From positions 1-64,000 of the forward strand of contig JAPXOZ010000003.1 in assembly GCA_033811195.1 (NCBI GenBank): 64,000 nucleotides of DNA, given 5' to 3'. The stretch's first letter is position 1; every line of letters begins with the position of its first letter. The notes beneath the pieces are model-generated. The model was not told where the DNA came from. It ran no database searches and saw only the letters and a program-made list of their open reading frames with translations. Both the position numbers and the translations under genes were made by a program. This stretch comes from Cacconaster sp033811195 (GTDB lineage: Bacteria; Bacteroidota; Bacteroidia; Bacteroidales; UBA932). Positions 24,335 through 33,676 of this stretch are shown here, piece after piece.

Positions 24335-26137
24335 TTACTTGTGCTTATTTAGAGGACGGTAAGGTTTACCACCGCCCACAAAATCAGCATTTTTATAAAA
24401 TTCAACGAAAGTTAGACGCATCGGATGGACAAATGCACCGATAGATGAGAGCAACATCACGAAAAGGTGACCGAAGATCAGAAGTATTATGCAGAGAATC
24501 CAGCCTGCATAGGGAATACCCTTGAGGGCCATGGACATTGCATTGATTACCATACCGAGGCTACCTCCGGCAGCACCTAGTCCGAAGAGACGGATATAGG
24601 AGAGTACGTCTCCAAAAAATCCGGTGATGTCGTAAAGTGCTGTAACTCCACCGAAAATACGTTTGATAGGATTGCGTACAGGATTGGAGAAAAGCACTAC
24701 CAGAGCCAGACCTCCTGCCCCAAAAGTCCATCCCATCCAAGGTGGTGTGAGGTTCTTGCCTATTTGCGAGCCGGCATAGAGCAGTGAAATCCAAATCAAT
24801 ATCATACACCAGCCTATGTTGGACATACCATGCTGCCAACCTACTCTACGCATCTTGTAGATAGCAGAAATCAGTCGGGCTACAATAATCTGGAATAGGC
24901 CGAATATGATCGCAAACCAGAACATCTTGATATCGGTAAAGAAAAGCCCCTTGATACTGTCAGACATGTTGAACACGTCATAGATTTTGGTGCCGAATAG
25001 TGAGCCGTTTAGCATAGGCATGATAATCGTACCTACACCTAGCCAGATGCCGAGTTTGGCATATTCACGCAGGGAAGGAACCTTCCAGATGATAAACAAT
25101 GATGCCAGTACTATTATCAGACCATATCCCATATCTCCCAGACAGAGTCCGAAGAAAAGCATATAGAAAGGAGCAAAATAGGGCGTGAGGTCAACTTCAT
25201 CATAAGTCGGTAGCATATACATATTGCCGATAAGCTCAAATAGCCTGGAGAAGCGGTTATTCTTGAGTTTGATGGGAGGGTTGTCCTCAGCCTTAGCAGG
25301 CTCTGAAAGCCATACAACCAAGTCACAACTATTTAGAAACTCTGCGACCAATGCATCGTTTTCAGTGGGAGCGAAGCCCTCCATAACCGATAGTGAACCT
25401 TCCACCTGACTCTCTGATGCAGCACTTGCAAAATATTTGTCAAGTTCCTGAGTGTCAAGTGCATGTTTGTGCTCCATCTCCTGAATGGAGTCCTTAAGAA
25501 CTGCTAGTGTGGAGTACGTGTCTTGTATCTCCTGTTCCAGAGAGGCGATCTTGGCGTCAAGAGTTCTGGCGGATTGTTGCGGAAGTTGTGATTCAGGATG
25601 GGGAAATGTATAGGGCTCACCGATAGGTGACAGCACCACAAAGCAGCTTTTACCTTCATAGGAATTGAGAAGCTGCATAGGGTACTCTTTCTCCCATTCC
25701 GGATCAAACTTTTTGTCCGATACAATGTAGAAGTGGGATGTAAATCCCGCTTTCTGCAGACGGCCGATATCCGCAGGATCGAAGTCTCCCCATGGAAGAG
25801 CATCGTTCCGTTCGCGTATTGCAGTAGTGAGCTCTTGCTTTAGGGATACTGAAGAGTCGAGCAGAGTGTCAATTCTGTCGAAGATGTCACATTCTGCAGG
25901 GGAAGTAATGACTTCCTTAGCAGGGGTATCTTCGGGGAGAGTTTTGAGAAAGTTCTTGTAGCGCCTTATCAGTTTTTTTTGTGATGTGGTAATATCAAGA
26001 AGGCGGCTGGAATTCTCATCCGTAGCCTTAAAGGAGCGGGTAATATCCATCAGTCCCAGCTCCTGGAGCCGGTCAAGGAAATCCATCAGTTCCGGTTGGA
26101 ACGAGATGATGGAATATCGTGTCATTCTTTTTACCAT
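24335..26137 (-). CDS. ntpI: V-type ATPase subunit I (a-subunit, stator)
   Basis: The 600-residue protein has the two-part layout of subunit I: a cytoplasmic N-terminal half (1-310) with coiled coil (LDAKIASLEQEIQDTYSTL) and a C-terminal membrane half with about seven helices, ending in FVEFYKNADFVGGGKPYRPL, a typical family ending. It forms the ion half-channels facing the K ring. The start MVKRMTRYS overlaps the end of ntpD by seven bases; MTRYS four codons later is possible. Confidence 0.92.
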   Translation of the reverse strand: MVKRMTRYSIISFQPELMDFLDRLQELGLMDITRSFKATDENSSRLLDITTSQKKLIRRYKNFLKTLPEDTPAKEVITSPAECDIFDRIDTLLDSSVSLKQELTTAIRERNDALPWGDFDPADIGRLQKAGFTSHFYIVSDKKFDPEWEKEYPMQLLNSYEGKSCFVVLSPIGEPYTFPHPESQLPQQSARTLDAKIASLEQEIQDTYSTLAVLKDSIQEMEHKHALDTQELDKYFASAASESQVEGSLSVMEGFAPTENDALVAEFLNSCDLVVWLSEPAKAEDNPPIKLKNNRFSRLFELIGNMYMLPTYDEVDLTPYFAPFYMLFFGLCLGDMGYGLIIVLASLFIIWKVPSLREYAKLGIWLGVGTIIMPMLNGSLFGTKIYDVFNMSDSIKGLFFTDIKMFWFAIIFGLFQIIVARLISAIYKMRRVGWQHGMSNIGWCMILIWISLLYAGSQIGKNLTPPWMGWTFGAGGLALVVLFSNPVRNPIKRIFGGVTALYDITGFFGDVLSYIRLFGLGAAGGSLGMVINAMSMALKGIPYAGWILCIILLIFGHLFVMLLSSIGAFVHPMRLTFVEFYKNADFVGGGKPYRPLNKHK

Positions 26138-26742
26138 GATGCTTCCTCCTCTTCTTCAGCCTGATGGCGTGCCTTGACTATCTTTTGAGCAGCCTTGGAG
26201 AGGTTTTCCTCATCTTCGATAAATCTTTTGATTTTGAGTATAGCTTCCTCATAGCCGGGAATCTGGACCTTTTCGTAGAGATTGACTTTTTGGGTAGTCT
26301 TTTTCCTTTGGTAATCCAGAATTCTGCTCTTTTCTACATAGACCTCGGACTCGATACCGAGTTGTGCGAGTTTTTTGAGGATTTCAATACCCTCGGAAAA
26401 CCACATCGGACTTGTGTAGCGATTAAATTCCGCCACATCGTAGCTGACGCTCTTCAATGCAGGTGTCTTTACTCCGGCTACCTTGACTGTCACCAGTTCG
26501 ACATCTCTAACCCTTATCAAGCCGGGCTCGAATTCATGCCAAAGTGCAGCGAGATAGTCATATTGCTGTAGCGCTCTCTCCAACTCCTCCACGAGCTCCT
26601 CTGAACGCTTCTTAGCCTTCTTAACCTCTACGCGGAGGGCCGACTCCTTGTTTTTCAGGGTCGGCAGGGCCATTAAACGGATCTTCAATTGCTTGTTGAT
26701 CTCGTTCAGGGATGTTTTGTTGAATTGGAATTTGATAGCCAT
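26131..26742 (-). CDS. ntpD: V-type ATPase subunit D (central stalk)
   Basis: The 203-residue protein is the central rotor shaft. It has the subunit D opening FQFNKTSLNEINKQLKI and long N- and C-terminal coiled-coil helices around a short middle part; the C-terminus is very acidic. It lies six bases after ntpB and overlaps ntpI. Confidence 0.9.
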   Translation of the reverse strand: MAIKFQFNKTSLNEINKQLKIRLMALPTLKNKESALRVEVKKAKKRSEELVEELERALQQYDYLAALWHEFEPGLIRVRDVELVTVKVAGVKTPALKSVSYDVAEFNRYTSPMWFSEGIEILKKLAQLGIESEVYVEKSRILDYQRKKTTQKVNLYEKVQIPGYEEAILKIKRFIEDEENLSKAAQKIVKARHQAEEEEEASW

Positions 26743-26748
26743 TTGGTA

Positions 26749-28074
26749 TTATTCTTTGTCTTTCCAGTATTTTTCTACAAGTGCTTCCCTGATACCTGTC
26801 TCCGCTTTGGAGAAATATTTGCCAAAGAGTTCCCACGCAGTGTCGAGCATCTCGTCAATAGGTATGTTGACATCAATCGCCAGTAGTCTAGTGGAGTATT
26901 CTTTAGCGTAATCAAGGCAGCGCAGGTCGTAATCGCTCAAGTCAAAACCGTTTTCGAGTTTTGTTTTGGCGTTGGCTGCGTCGGCATAGAGACGTACGGC
27001 AGTATTCATCACCTGGTTGTGGTCTTCACGTGTCTGCTTTCCTATCACAAGTTGTTTGAGTCGTGAGAGTGAGCGGAAAGGGTCGACAATTACCTTGCCT
27101 GTATCGGTGTCCATGCGTAGGAAGAGTTGTCCTTCGGTAATGTATCCGGTGTTGTCCGGGATGGCGTGTGTTATGTCACCGTCATTGAGCGTTGTCACTG
27201 CAATGATGGTGATGGAACCTCCGTCGGGTAACTGAACAGCCTTCTCGTAGATCTTTGCCAGGTCTGAATAGAGTGATCCCGGCATTGAGTCCTTGGAGGG
27301 AATTTGGTCCATGCGGTTGGATACAATGCATAGTGCGTCAGCATAGAGCGTCATATCGGTCAGAAGTACGAGCACTTTTTCATTGTTATCAACTGCAAAA
27401 TACTCTGCAGCCGCAAGTGCCATGTCCGGAATAAGCAGACGCTCTACGGGAGGTTGCTCGGTGGTATTTACAAAACTGATGATTTTGTTGAGTGCACCCG
27501 CGCTTTCAAATACTTGTCTGAAGTAAAGGTAGTCATCATTGGAGAGTCCCATTCCTCCGAGGATGATCTTGTCAACATCTGCACGGAGTGCTACCTGAGC
27601 CATAACCTGATTATATGGCTGGTCAGGGTCGGCAAAGAAAGGGATTTTCTGTCCTGAAACAAGAGTGTTGTTGAGGTCAATGCCCGCAATACCCGTAGGA
27701 ATCAGCTGTGAGGGCTGTTTTCTTCTAAAAGGGTTGACGGAGGGGCCTCCGATATATCGTCTTTCACCCTCAATTGGAGGGCCATCGTCAATAGGTTGGC
27801 CGTATGCATTGAAAAATCGTCCGGCCAGATCATCGCTCACATTGAGAGCGGGAGGTTCGCCGAAAAAGAGGACCTCTGCATTAGTGGGTATGCCTTCGGT
27901 ACCCTCGAATATCTGAAGGGTGACGAGATTGTCTTTAATTTTTACCACCTGTGCAAGACGACCATCTACAGTCGCAAGCTCGTCATTGGTTATACCGGCT
28001 GCCCTGAGCGAAACTGTAGCCTTGGTGATTGCTTCAAGCTGTGTGTATATTCTCTGGAACGCTTTTGTTGTCAT
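26749..28074 (-). CDS. ntpB: V-type ATPase subunit B (regulatory nucleotide-binding)
   Basis: The 441-residue protein is the non-catalytic partner of subunit A in the hexameric head. Typical parts are VNPFRRKQPSQLIPTGIAGID, FADPDQPYNQVMAQ and ITYLNDGDITHAIPDNTGY-like sequence (TLNDGDITHAIPD). It has no Walker A, as expected for B. Its ATG overlaps the ntpA stop by one base (TAATG), giving coupled translation in 1:1 ratio. Confidence 0.95.
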   Translation of the reverse strand: MTTKAFQRIYTQLEAITKATVSLRAAGITNDELATVDGRLAQVVKIKDNLVTLQIFEGTEGIPTNAEVLFFGEPPALNVSDDLAGRFFNAYGQPIDDGPPIEGERRYIGGPSVNPFRRKQPSQLIPTGIAGIDLNNTLVSGQKIPFFADPDQPYNQVMAQVALRADVDKIILGGMGLSNDDYLYFRQVFESAGALNKIISFVNTTEQPPVERLLIPDMALAAAEYFAVDNNEKVLVLLTDMTLYADALCIVSNRMDQIPSKDSMPGSLYSDLAKIYEKAVQLPDGGSITIIAVTTLNDGDITHAIPDNTGYITEGQLFLRMDTDTGKVIVDPFRSLSRLKQLVIGKQTREDHNQVMNTAVRLYADAANAKTKLENGFDLSDYDLRCLDYAKEYSTRLLAIDVNIPIDEMLDTAWELFGKYFSKAETGIREALVEKYWKDKE

Positions 28075-29816
28075 TATTTCAGTTTGTTGTTAAGTTGCTC
28101 AAGGTATCTGTTGAATTGCTCGCTCTTGAATTCGGAATAATTCATTTGGCGGAGAATGTTAATCAACTCTTTATAGAAGTTTCCGCACTCTTCGAAGTTT
28201 TCAAACTCTAAATGGGTGTCGCAGACATCCAGTACGAGTGTGAGCATATATTCCTGCCTTTCCATAGAAGTCAGGGAATCAATAGGATCAAATGCATCCT
28301 GCTGCAGGATTGCAAAGTCTATCAGCTCGGATTTCCAGTAGAGTTCATGATAACTCATAGGTACTCCGTCATCTCCGAGAATATTAATCTGGTCGGCAAC
28401 CTCCTTTCCTCTACGGATGATGTTTTTGGCGCGGTTGACCCTGTCTACCCAATGTTTATCTACACGTTCGGCCAGGAACTCTATTACCTCAGGATACTCC
28501 AAATACTTGGAGTAAGAGTCGATAGGATCGACCGCAGGGTATCTCTTCATATCCGCGCGGGCCTGAGAGAGTGCATAGAAGCAGCGTGCGGCCTTTTTTG
28601 TAGCTTCTGTCACGGGCTCCTTCAGGTTTCCACCGGCTGGAGATACTGTACCTATAAAAGTAACAGAACCTGTCTTTCCGTTGCGCAGTTTAACTATTCC
28701 GGCCCTCGAGTAGAAGTTGGAGATTATAGCGGTAATATCTACAGGGAATGCATCTGCACCCGGCAGTTCCTCCATTCGGTTGGACATTTCGCGAAGCGCT
28801 TGGGCCCATCTGGAAGTAGAGTCTGCTAGCAGAAGCACTTTCATGCCCATGGCGCGGTAATACTCACAAATTGTCATAGCCGTGTATACAGAAGCTTCAC
28901 GTGCTGCTACCGGCATATTGGATGTGTTACAAACGATTGTAGTTCTCTCCATTAGCTTACGTCCGGTATGTGGGTCAATCAGTTTAGGGAAATCGGTGAA
29001 GATCTCTACTACCTCGTTGGCTCGCTCTCCGCAGGCAGCCATAACTATAACTTCTGCATCTCCCTGACGGGCGATTGCGTGCTGGAGTACTGTCTTTCCG
29101 CACCCAAAGGGGCCGGGGATAAAGCCGGTACCTCCTTCAGCAATAGGGTTAAGGGTATCCATACAGCGCACGCCTGTTTCCATTATGCGATAGGGACGCG
29201 GCTTATCAATGTACCCGCCGATAGCCACTTTAACCGGCCACTTCTGGACCATAGTCACTTTGTGCTCTTCGCCATCAGCATCAGTAAGTACCGCTATAGT
29301 ATCATCTATCTTATAATCCCCCTCCGGAGCAATACTCTTGATAGTGAATTCTCCGTTGAAGGAGAAGGGGACCATAATCTTATGATTTAGCCAGCCCTCC
29401 ATTACCTCTCCTAGCCAGTCGGCGGCAAAAACCTTGTCACCCGGTTTAGCGGAAGGTGTGAAGTGCCATTGCCTGTCGTGATCCAGCGGTTTTGTGTATT
29501 CTCCCCTTTTGAGAAATATATCCTCCATTGTTTCGAGGTTGTTCTGAAGCCCGTCAAAACTGCTGGAGAGAAGTCCGGGACCCAGGGTGGCTTCCAGCAT
29601 GTGGCCGGCAAACTCGACTGTATCGCCCTGTTTGAGGCCACGTGTGCTCTCATATACCTGTACAAAGGCATTCTTTCCGGAGATTTTGATAACCTCGGCC
29701 ATAAGTTTGGTGCCTCCGAGATCAATGTAGCAAATCTCATTCTGGGCGACATGTCCGTTAACTTCGACCGTCACCAGATTGGAAATGATGCCTGTTACAA
29801 TACCTGTACTTTTCAT
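28074..29816 (-). CDS. ntpA: V-type ATPase subunit A (catalytic)
   Basis: The 580-residue catalytic subunit has the Walker A motif GPFGCGKT at 235-242, preceded by the non-homologous region characteristic of A subunits, then ACGERANEV and ADSTSRWAQALREMS. ATP hydrolysis or synthesis in the A3B3 head drives or follows ion movement through I and K. Length is normal. It follows the DUF2764 gene by 23 bases. Confidence 0.96.
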   Translation of the reverse strand: MKSTGIVTGIISNLVTVEVNGHVAQNEICYIDLGGTKLMAEVIKISGKNAFVQVYESTRGLKQGDTVEFAGHMLEATLGPGLLSSSFDGLQNNLETMEDIFLKRGEYTKPLDHDRQWHFTPSAKPGDKVFAADWLGEVMEGWLNHKIMVPFSFNGEFTIKSIAPEGDYKIDDTIAVLTDADGEEHKVTMVQKWPVKVAIGGYIDKPRPYRIMETGVRCMDTLNPIAEGGTGFIPGPFGCGKTVLQHAIARQGDAEVIVMAACGERANEVVEIFTDFPKLIDPHTGRKLMERTTIVCNTSNMPVAAREASVYTAMTICEYYRAMGMKVLLLADSTSRWAQALREMSNRMEELPGADAFPVDITAIISNFYSRAGIVKLRNGKTGSVTFIGTVSPAGGNLKEPVTEATKKAARCFYALSQARADMKRYPAVDPIDSYSKYLEYPEVIEFLAERVDKHWVDRVNRAKNIIRRGKEVADQINILGDDGVPMSYHELYWKSELIDFAILQQDAFDPIDSLTSMERQEYMLTLVLDVCDTHLEFENFEECGNFYKELINILRQMNYSEFKSEQFNRYLEQLNNKLK

Positions 29817-29839
29817 GCTTGTTTGTATGTTTTACTTGT

Positions 29840-30400
29840 TTAAGATTCGTAATTGACACCCTTGAAAGTGCCTCTGACCTCGTTTACAAGGCGCGCAAAG
29901 AGTTCTTTACCGCTCTCGGGATCGAGTCGTGTCCATCTCTCTACAACCCTTGCTTTCGTGAAGAATCCGAGCAGGACATTGACATTAAAGAGTTCTTTGG
30001 AGGTTATTTCATTTATCTTGTCCCACATCAAACGGTCCAATTGGCGTTCTCTTTCTAGGAGGTTGTCTATCGCAAAGATTTGTTTCAAACGTGGGTACTC
30101 CTCAAAATCGCCCTCATAGGTTGATCTATCAAGCCAACAGATGCGAGCATCCCTTACACATTTGTCAAAGGAAAAGTATTCCCTTATAAAGAGGTTGGGA
30201 TGGCGTGCAGCTGCACGATAAAAATGACGGGAGATTGATTCTTTGTCCAGACCGAAGTCAAGCCAGTCCATGAGCCTGCGATCCTCTTCCGAGAGCATTT
30301 CGGTAACGCTCTTTTGCAGAGAAGTGGCATCAAGTGCTTGTGGACTATAGTCAAGAAGCAGATCGGGCAGTCCGGCAATGATATAGTGATAATTGCCCAT
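29840..30400 (-). CDS. DUF2764 protein of the V-ATPase operon
   Basis: The 186-residue protein matches the family found between subunits E and A in ATPase operons of Bacteroidota, Chlamydiae and spirochaetes. It starts MGNYHYIIAGLPDLLLDY, typical for that family, and is rich in charged helices (LLERERQLDRLMWDKINEI). Because no C or F subunit gene is found in this operon, it may fill part of the role of subunit C as the link between central stalk and ring; this is inference. Its ATG overlaps the ntpE stop by one base. Confidence 0.85.
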   Translation of the reverse strand: MGNYHYIIAGLPDLLLDYSPQALDATSLQKSVTEMLSEEDRRLMDWLDFGLDKESISRHFYRAAARHPNLFIREYFSFDKCVRDARICWLDRSTYEGDFEEYPRLKQIFAIDNLLERERQLDRLMWDKINEITSKELFNVNVLLGFFTKARVVERWTRLDPESGKELFARLVNEVRGTFKGVNYES

Positions 30401-31014
30401 TATTCACCGAATAAAATGCGTCTGGTTGCAGGTCTGAGGTATCCGCCAATCATGGCCTCAAAATCTTCATCGGTAAAGCTGATCATATAGCCACCATCCT
30501 TAGGACCGATTTTGAATCCGCTGGAAAGGCCTTTAACATATTCCACTTCGAGCCCCTTACAGAGCTTACCGTTGATTTCATTTTTGAGAAAATCCTCAAG
30601 CTCCGACTTCATGTTCTGGGGAAGTATTATCTCGAGAGCAACAGAGTCGGGATTTGCAGCATTAAATGCGCCTGCAATAGTGGTAATAACGGACTTGATC
30701 AGTTGAGTGTCGGACATCGCTCCTTTGACAGCAGGAGTGATGGTATTTGTGATAATCATCTTCTCAACTTGCTGTCTTAATGCATTAATGGCCTGTGTAG
30801 AGGCCATTTTCACATCATTGTCAGCTCGGGTAATAATTTCCGCTGCATCTTTTTCGGCTTTTGCAACAATAGCGGCAGCTTCGTCTCTGGCTTTTGATAC
30901 TATCTTGTCCGCATCTTGGAGTGCCTTGGCTTTTAGCTCTTCGGCTTCCTGTTTTCCTTTGGACAGCCCTTCGTTGTAGAGCTTGTCTGTAAGTTCCTGC
31001 AACTTGTTTTGCAT
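30400..31014 (-). CDS. ntpE: V-type ATPase subunit E (peripheral stalk)
   Basis: The 204-residue protein starts MQNKLQELTDKLYNEGLSKG; open sequence upstream to 31215 would run through a promoter and a terminator and is not family-like. The N-terminal two thirds are a long charged helix (EAEELKAKALQDADKIVSKA) that forms the stator stalk; the C-terminal globular part binds the top of the head. First gene of the ATPase operon, with its own promoter at 31051-31082. Confidence 0.9.
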   Translation of the reverse strand: MQNKLQELTDKLYNEGLSKGKQEAEELKAKALQDADKIVSKARDEAAAIVAKAEKDAAEIITRADNDVKMASTQAINALRQQVEKMIITNTITPAVKGAMSDTQLIKSVITTIAGAFNAANPDSVALEIILPQNMKSELEDFLKNEINGKLCKGLEVEYVKGLSSGFKIGPKDGGYMISFTDEDFEAMIGGYLRPATRRILFGE

Positions 31015-31050
31015 ATCGTAAGATTTATAAATACTTAATGTTTCAAACGA

Positions 31051-31082
31051 CAAATATAAATAAATTGAAAAGTAATCGCAAC
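31051..31082 (-). promoter_or_regulatory. Promoter of the V-ATPase operon
   Basis: The minus strand shows GTTG (31082-31079), 20 bases, then TATATTTG (31058-31051), an exact -7 match; leader of about 30 bases. The -33 element touches the mmdB terminator. Confidence 0.6.
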
Positions 31083-31119
31083 AAAAAAGACGGTAAATTC
31101 TTAGTTTACCGTCTTTTTT
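31083..31119 (-). terminator. Terminator of the decarboxylase operon
   Basis: A 15-bp perfect inverted repeat (31083-31097 with 31105-31119, core GACGGTAAA/TTTACCGTC) has a 7-base loop and T-runs; it follows the mmdB stop and separates the two Na+-linked operons. Confidence 0.85.
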
Positions 31120-31138
31120 GTCTAAAAAATCTCTTAAA

Positions 31139-32281
31139 TTAGGCCAGGAATCCCAGAAGAATACCTGCCGCAACTGCACTACCGATAACGCCGGCCACAT
31201 TGGGTCCCATCGCATGCATCAACAAGTAATTTGTTTTGTCGTATTCTAACCCTATCATGTGAGAAACCCTGGCTGAATCAGGTACCGCCGATACACCGGA
31301 GTTTCCAATAAGAGGGTTGATCTTATTGCCTTCTTTGAGGAAAATGTTAAAGATTTTTACAAAGAGTACACCTGCAAATGTTGCAATCATAAATGAGAGC
31401 GCACCGATAATAAAAATCTTTACTGAATCCGGACGAAGGAAGTGATCAGCTTGGGTAGAGGCACCCACTGTAAGACCGATGAGAATAGTTACCACGTCGA
31501 TGAGCGGACCGCTTGCCGTATTGGCAAGACGTCTGGTCACACCGCTTTCTTTGATAAGATTACCAAAGAAGAGCATGCCGAGTAACGGAATACCTGAAGG
31601 CACAATAAATGCCGTCAACAGAAAACCGATGATAGGGAAGAGTATTTTCTCAGTGGGGGCTACCGGTCTAGGGGGCTTCATTCGGATCACACGTTCCTTT
31701 TTAGTAGTGAGAAGTCTCATAATAGGCGGCTGTATAACAGGCACCAGAGCCATATATGAATATGCCGAAACGGCAACTGCACCCAAAAGGTCAGGAGCAA
31801 GTCTTGATGTCAGAAAAATCGCGGTAGGGCCATCAGCGCCTCCTATGATACCTATGGCACCGGCCTGTGAGGGCTCGAACCCGACAGCAAGAGAGATAGC
31901 GTATGCTCCAAAGATACCAAATTGTGCCGCCGCACCGATAAGAAGCAGTTTAGGATTGGAAATCAATGCAGAAAAGTCGGTCATTGCCCCGATACCCATG
32001 AAAATCAAGGGTGGGTAAAAACCTTGCTGGACTCCCTGGTAGAGAATGTTCAATACGGATCCCTCTTCATAAACTCCTACACTCAAACCGGCAAACAGAG
32101 GAATGTTTCCTATAAGAATGCCAAATCCTATGGGAACAAGCAACATCGGTTCCCAATCTTTTTTAATAGCAAGATAAATGAAGAAGCAGCCAATGATAAT
32201 CATTATCAGATGGCCCCACTGTAAGTTGGCAAATCCGGTAAACTGCCAGAATGTTTTGAGGTTAAATAAGATATTTTCCAT
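31139..32281 (-). CDS. mmdB: Na+-pumping decarboxylase beta subunit
   Basis: The 380-residue integral membrane protein has about nine helices and is the sodium channel/decarboxylase of methylmalonyl-CoA or oxaloacetate decarboxylases. It removes carboxyl from carboxybiotin while moving Na+ out. The family landmarks are GGADGPTAIFLTSRLAP, with the Asp that binds Na+, and NPLIGNSGVSAVPDSARVS with the second site, plus MGPNVAGVIGSAVAAG at the end. Last gene of the leftward decarboxylase operon, six bases after the biotin carrier. Confidence 0.94.
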   Translation of the reverse strand: MENILFNLKTFWQFTGFANLQWGHLIMIIIGCFFIYLAIKKDWEPMLLVPIGFGILIGNIPLFAGLSVGVYEEGSVLNILYQGVQQGFYPPLIFMGIGAMTDFSALISNPKLLLIGAAAQFGIFGAYAISLAVGFEPSQAGAIGIIGGADGPTAIFLTSRLAPDLLGAVAVSAYSYMALVPVIQPPIMRLLTTKKERVIRMKPPRPVAPTEKILFPIIGFLLTAFIVPSGIPLLGMLFFGNLIKESGVTRRLANTASGPLIDVVTILIGLTVGASTQADHFLRPDSVKIFIIGALSFMIATFAGVLFVKIFNIFLKEGNKINPLIGNSGVSAVPDSARVSHMIGLEYDKTNYLLMHAMGPNVAGVIGSAVAAGILLGFLA

Positions 32282-32287
32282 ACTAGA

Positions 32288-32725
32288 CTAGCCTATTACT
32301 ACAAGTGTGTCGCCTTCAAGTACTGAATCGCCCTTGTCGACTTTAATGCTTTCAACTTTTCCGTTTGCAGTAGCTTCGATCACGTTTTCCATCTTCATTG
32401 CCTCAAGCACGAGGAGGGCATCACCTTTCTTCACAGTGTCGCCAACAGCGCATTTGAGTTCCAGGATTACCCCCGGGAGAGGTGATTTCACCGGTGTGCT
32501 TCCGGCAGCGGGCGTAACGGGTTGTATAACGGGTTTAGCCGCAGATACGGCTGCAGGGGTGGATGTTCTGATGATTTTTACGGGAGCGGAGGATTTGGCC
32601 ACAGGTTTTTCGAACTCAACACTGTATTTTGTGCCGTTGACCTCAACATTAGCGGAAGTATCCTCCACATCATCAATTACAACAAAATAGTTGTTACCGT
32701 TTATTTTGAGTTTGTATTCTTTCAT
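32288..32725 (-). CDS. mmdC: Biotin carrier subunit of the decarboxylase
   Basis: The 145-residue protein has an N-terminal domain (1-45), a Pro/Ala-rich linker (about 48-80) and a biotinyl domain with the biotinylation site LEAMKMENV (Lys111). Carboxybiotin swings between the carboxyltransferase MmdA and the membrane pump MmdB. Spacing to both neighbours is short (18 and 6 bases). Confidence 0.92.
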   Translation of the reverse strand: MKEYKLKINGNNYFVVIDDVEDTSANVEVNGTKYSVEFEKPVAKSSAPVKIIRTSTPAAVSAAKPVIQPVTPAAGSTPVKSPLPGVILELKCAVGDTVKKGDALLVLEAMKMENVIEATANGKVESIKVDKGDSVLEGDTLVVIG

Positions 32726-32743
32726 TTCGATTCAAGTTAAATA

Positions 32744-33667
32744 TTATTTACGTTTGAGTTGAGGAATTTGGCGCAGGCCATATATCTTAGAACTCCAAGG
32801 AGAATAAGATCTGTCAGTATGCTGAAGAGTCATTACAAAGCTTTCTTCATCGTGTGACTCACTCTCAAGTCTATAGAGATGGAGAGCCATAGCAATGGCA
32901 GCATAGGCTTCTCCCGGTAACTCGCCATACTGGACCTCAGATAGATCTTTGCCTGATTGGGCCGCAACCCTCTTCTTTCCCTGCCTGATGTTGAATTTTC
33001 CGATGTACTTGAAAATCACATAGAGAATGATAAGAGCAACAAAAACAACCGTCATGGCCAAGACAGCCATAATCCAACCCCATGGATCCAGCGCTTTCAT
33101 CCTGTTGGATTGAAGGGTTTTGTCGATAGTGAGATTATTGGTGCTAGGGGTGGTTCTCTCCATGATCTGCCAACCCTCACCATCTCCATTTGTGGAACCT
33201 ATACCATCTTCTGCACGGCCAAATGAGACATTTGGTCCAAGATCTTTGCGGACTGGAATCCTATCTATAATGGTGGTACCATCACTCTTGACAAGGATAA
33301 TCTCGTCAGCATTTATAAGATCAAAGGAGATATGAAATGTTCCGCGGTAAGGCTGATTGTCAGCCCAGAAAAGTATATGCTGGCGTGGTTTAATAGCCGT
33401 CAATACGTCACCGCCGGGGATAGGATACTTTTTAAGATTGTTCGGATCATCTGTGAGGTAACATCCTCCAATATCTACAGTGCCGTAGGAAGAGTTGAAT
33501 AACTCTATCCACGAGTTCTGCTGTCCAAAGTCATCCTGAAAGTCGTCGGTGTTGATGACAAGGTACTCGTTTATTCGCATTGATCCCTGGTTCTGGCCGG
33601 TTGAATTCAATGCAATACCCAGTCCGACAACTACAAGAGCTATTTTGATTATTCGTTTCATTAGCAT
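32744..33667 (-). CDS. Lamin-tail domain / OadG-like gamma subunit fusion
   Basis: The 307-residue protein has a signal peptide-like start (KRIIKIALVVVGLGIALNSTGQ), then a beta-sandwich resembling a lamin-tail domain at about 29-178 (INEYLVINTDDF, SWIELFNSSYGTVDIGG, YLTDDPNN, ISFDLINADEIIL, VSFGRAEDGIG). One membrane helix follows at about 198-219 and a cytoplasmic tail. Position, single helix and tail correspond to the small gamma (OadG/MmdD) subunit that assembles the pump. An exported lamin-tail domain on such a subunit is unusual; it may contact the outer face or cell wall. It starts 10 bases after mmdA. Confidence 0.8.
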   Translation of the reverse strand: MLMKRIIKIALVVVGLGIALNSTGQNQGSMRINEYLVINTDDFQDDFGQQNSWIELFNSSYGTVDIGGCYLTDDPNNLKKYPIPGGDVLTAIKPRQHILFWADNQPYRGTFHISFDLINADEIILVKSDGTTIIDRIPVRKDLGPNVSFGRAEDGIGSTNGDGEGWQIMERTTPSTNNLTIDKTLQSNRMKALDPWGWIMAVLAMTVVFVALIILYVIFKYIGKFNIRQGKKRVAAQSGKDLSEVQYGELPGEAYAAIAMALHLYRLESESHDEESFVMTLQHTDRSYSPWSSKIYGLRQIPQLKRK

Positions 33668-33676
33668 TGTCCTGGA

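Noticed and set aside
28212..28829. 205-codon open frame on the plus strand
   Set aside because: It lies wholly antisense to ntpA, whose motifs are complete, has Cys/Tyr-rich composition and no family-like features.
31015..31215. N-terminal extension of ATPase subunit E
   Set aside because: It would run through the mmdB terminator and the ATPase promoter.
31479..32018. 179-codon open frame on the plus strand
   Set aside because: Antisense to mmdB and explained by the mirrored codon pattern of that well-supported gene.
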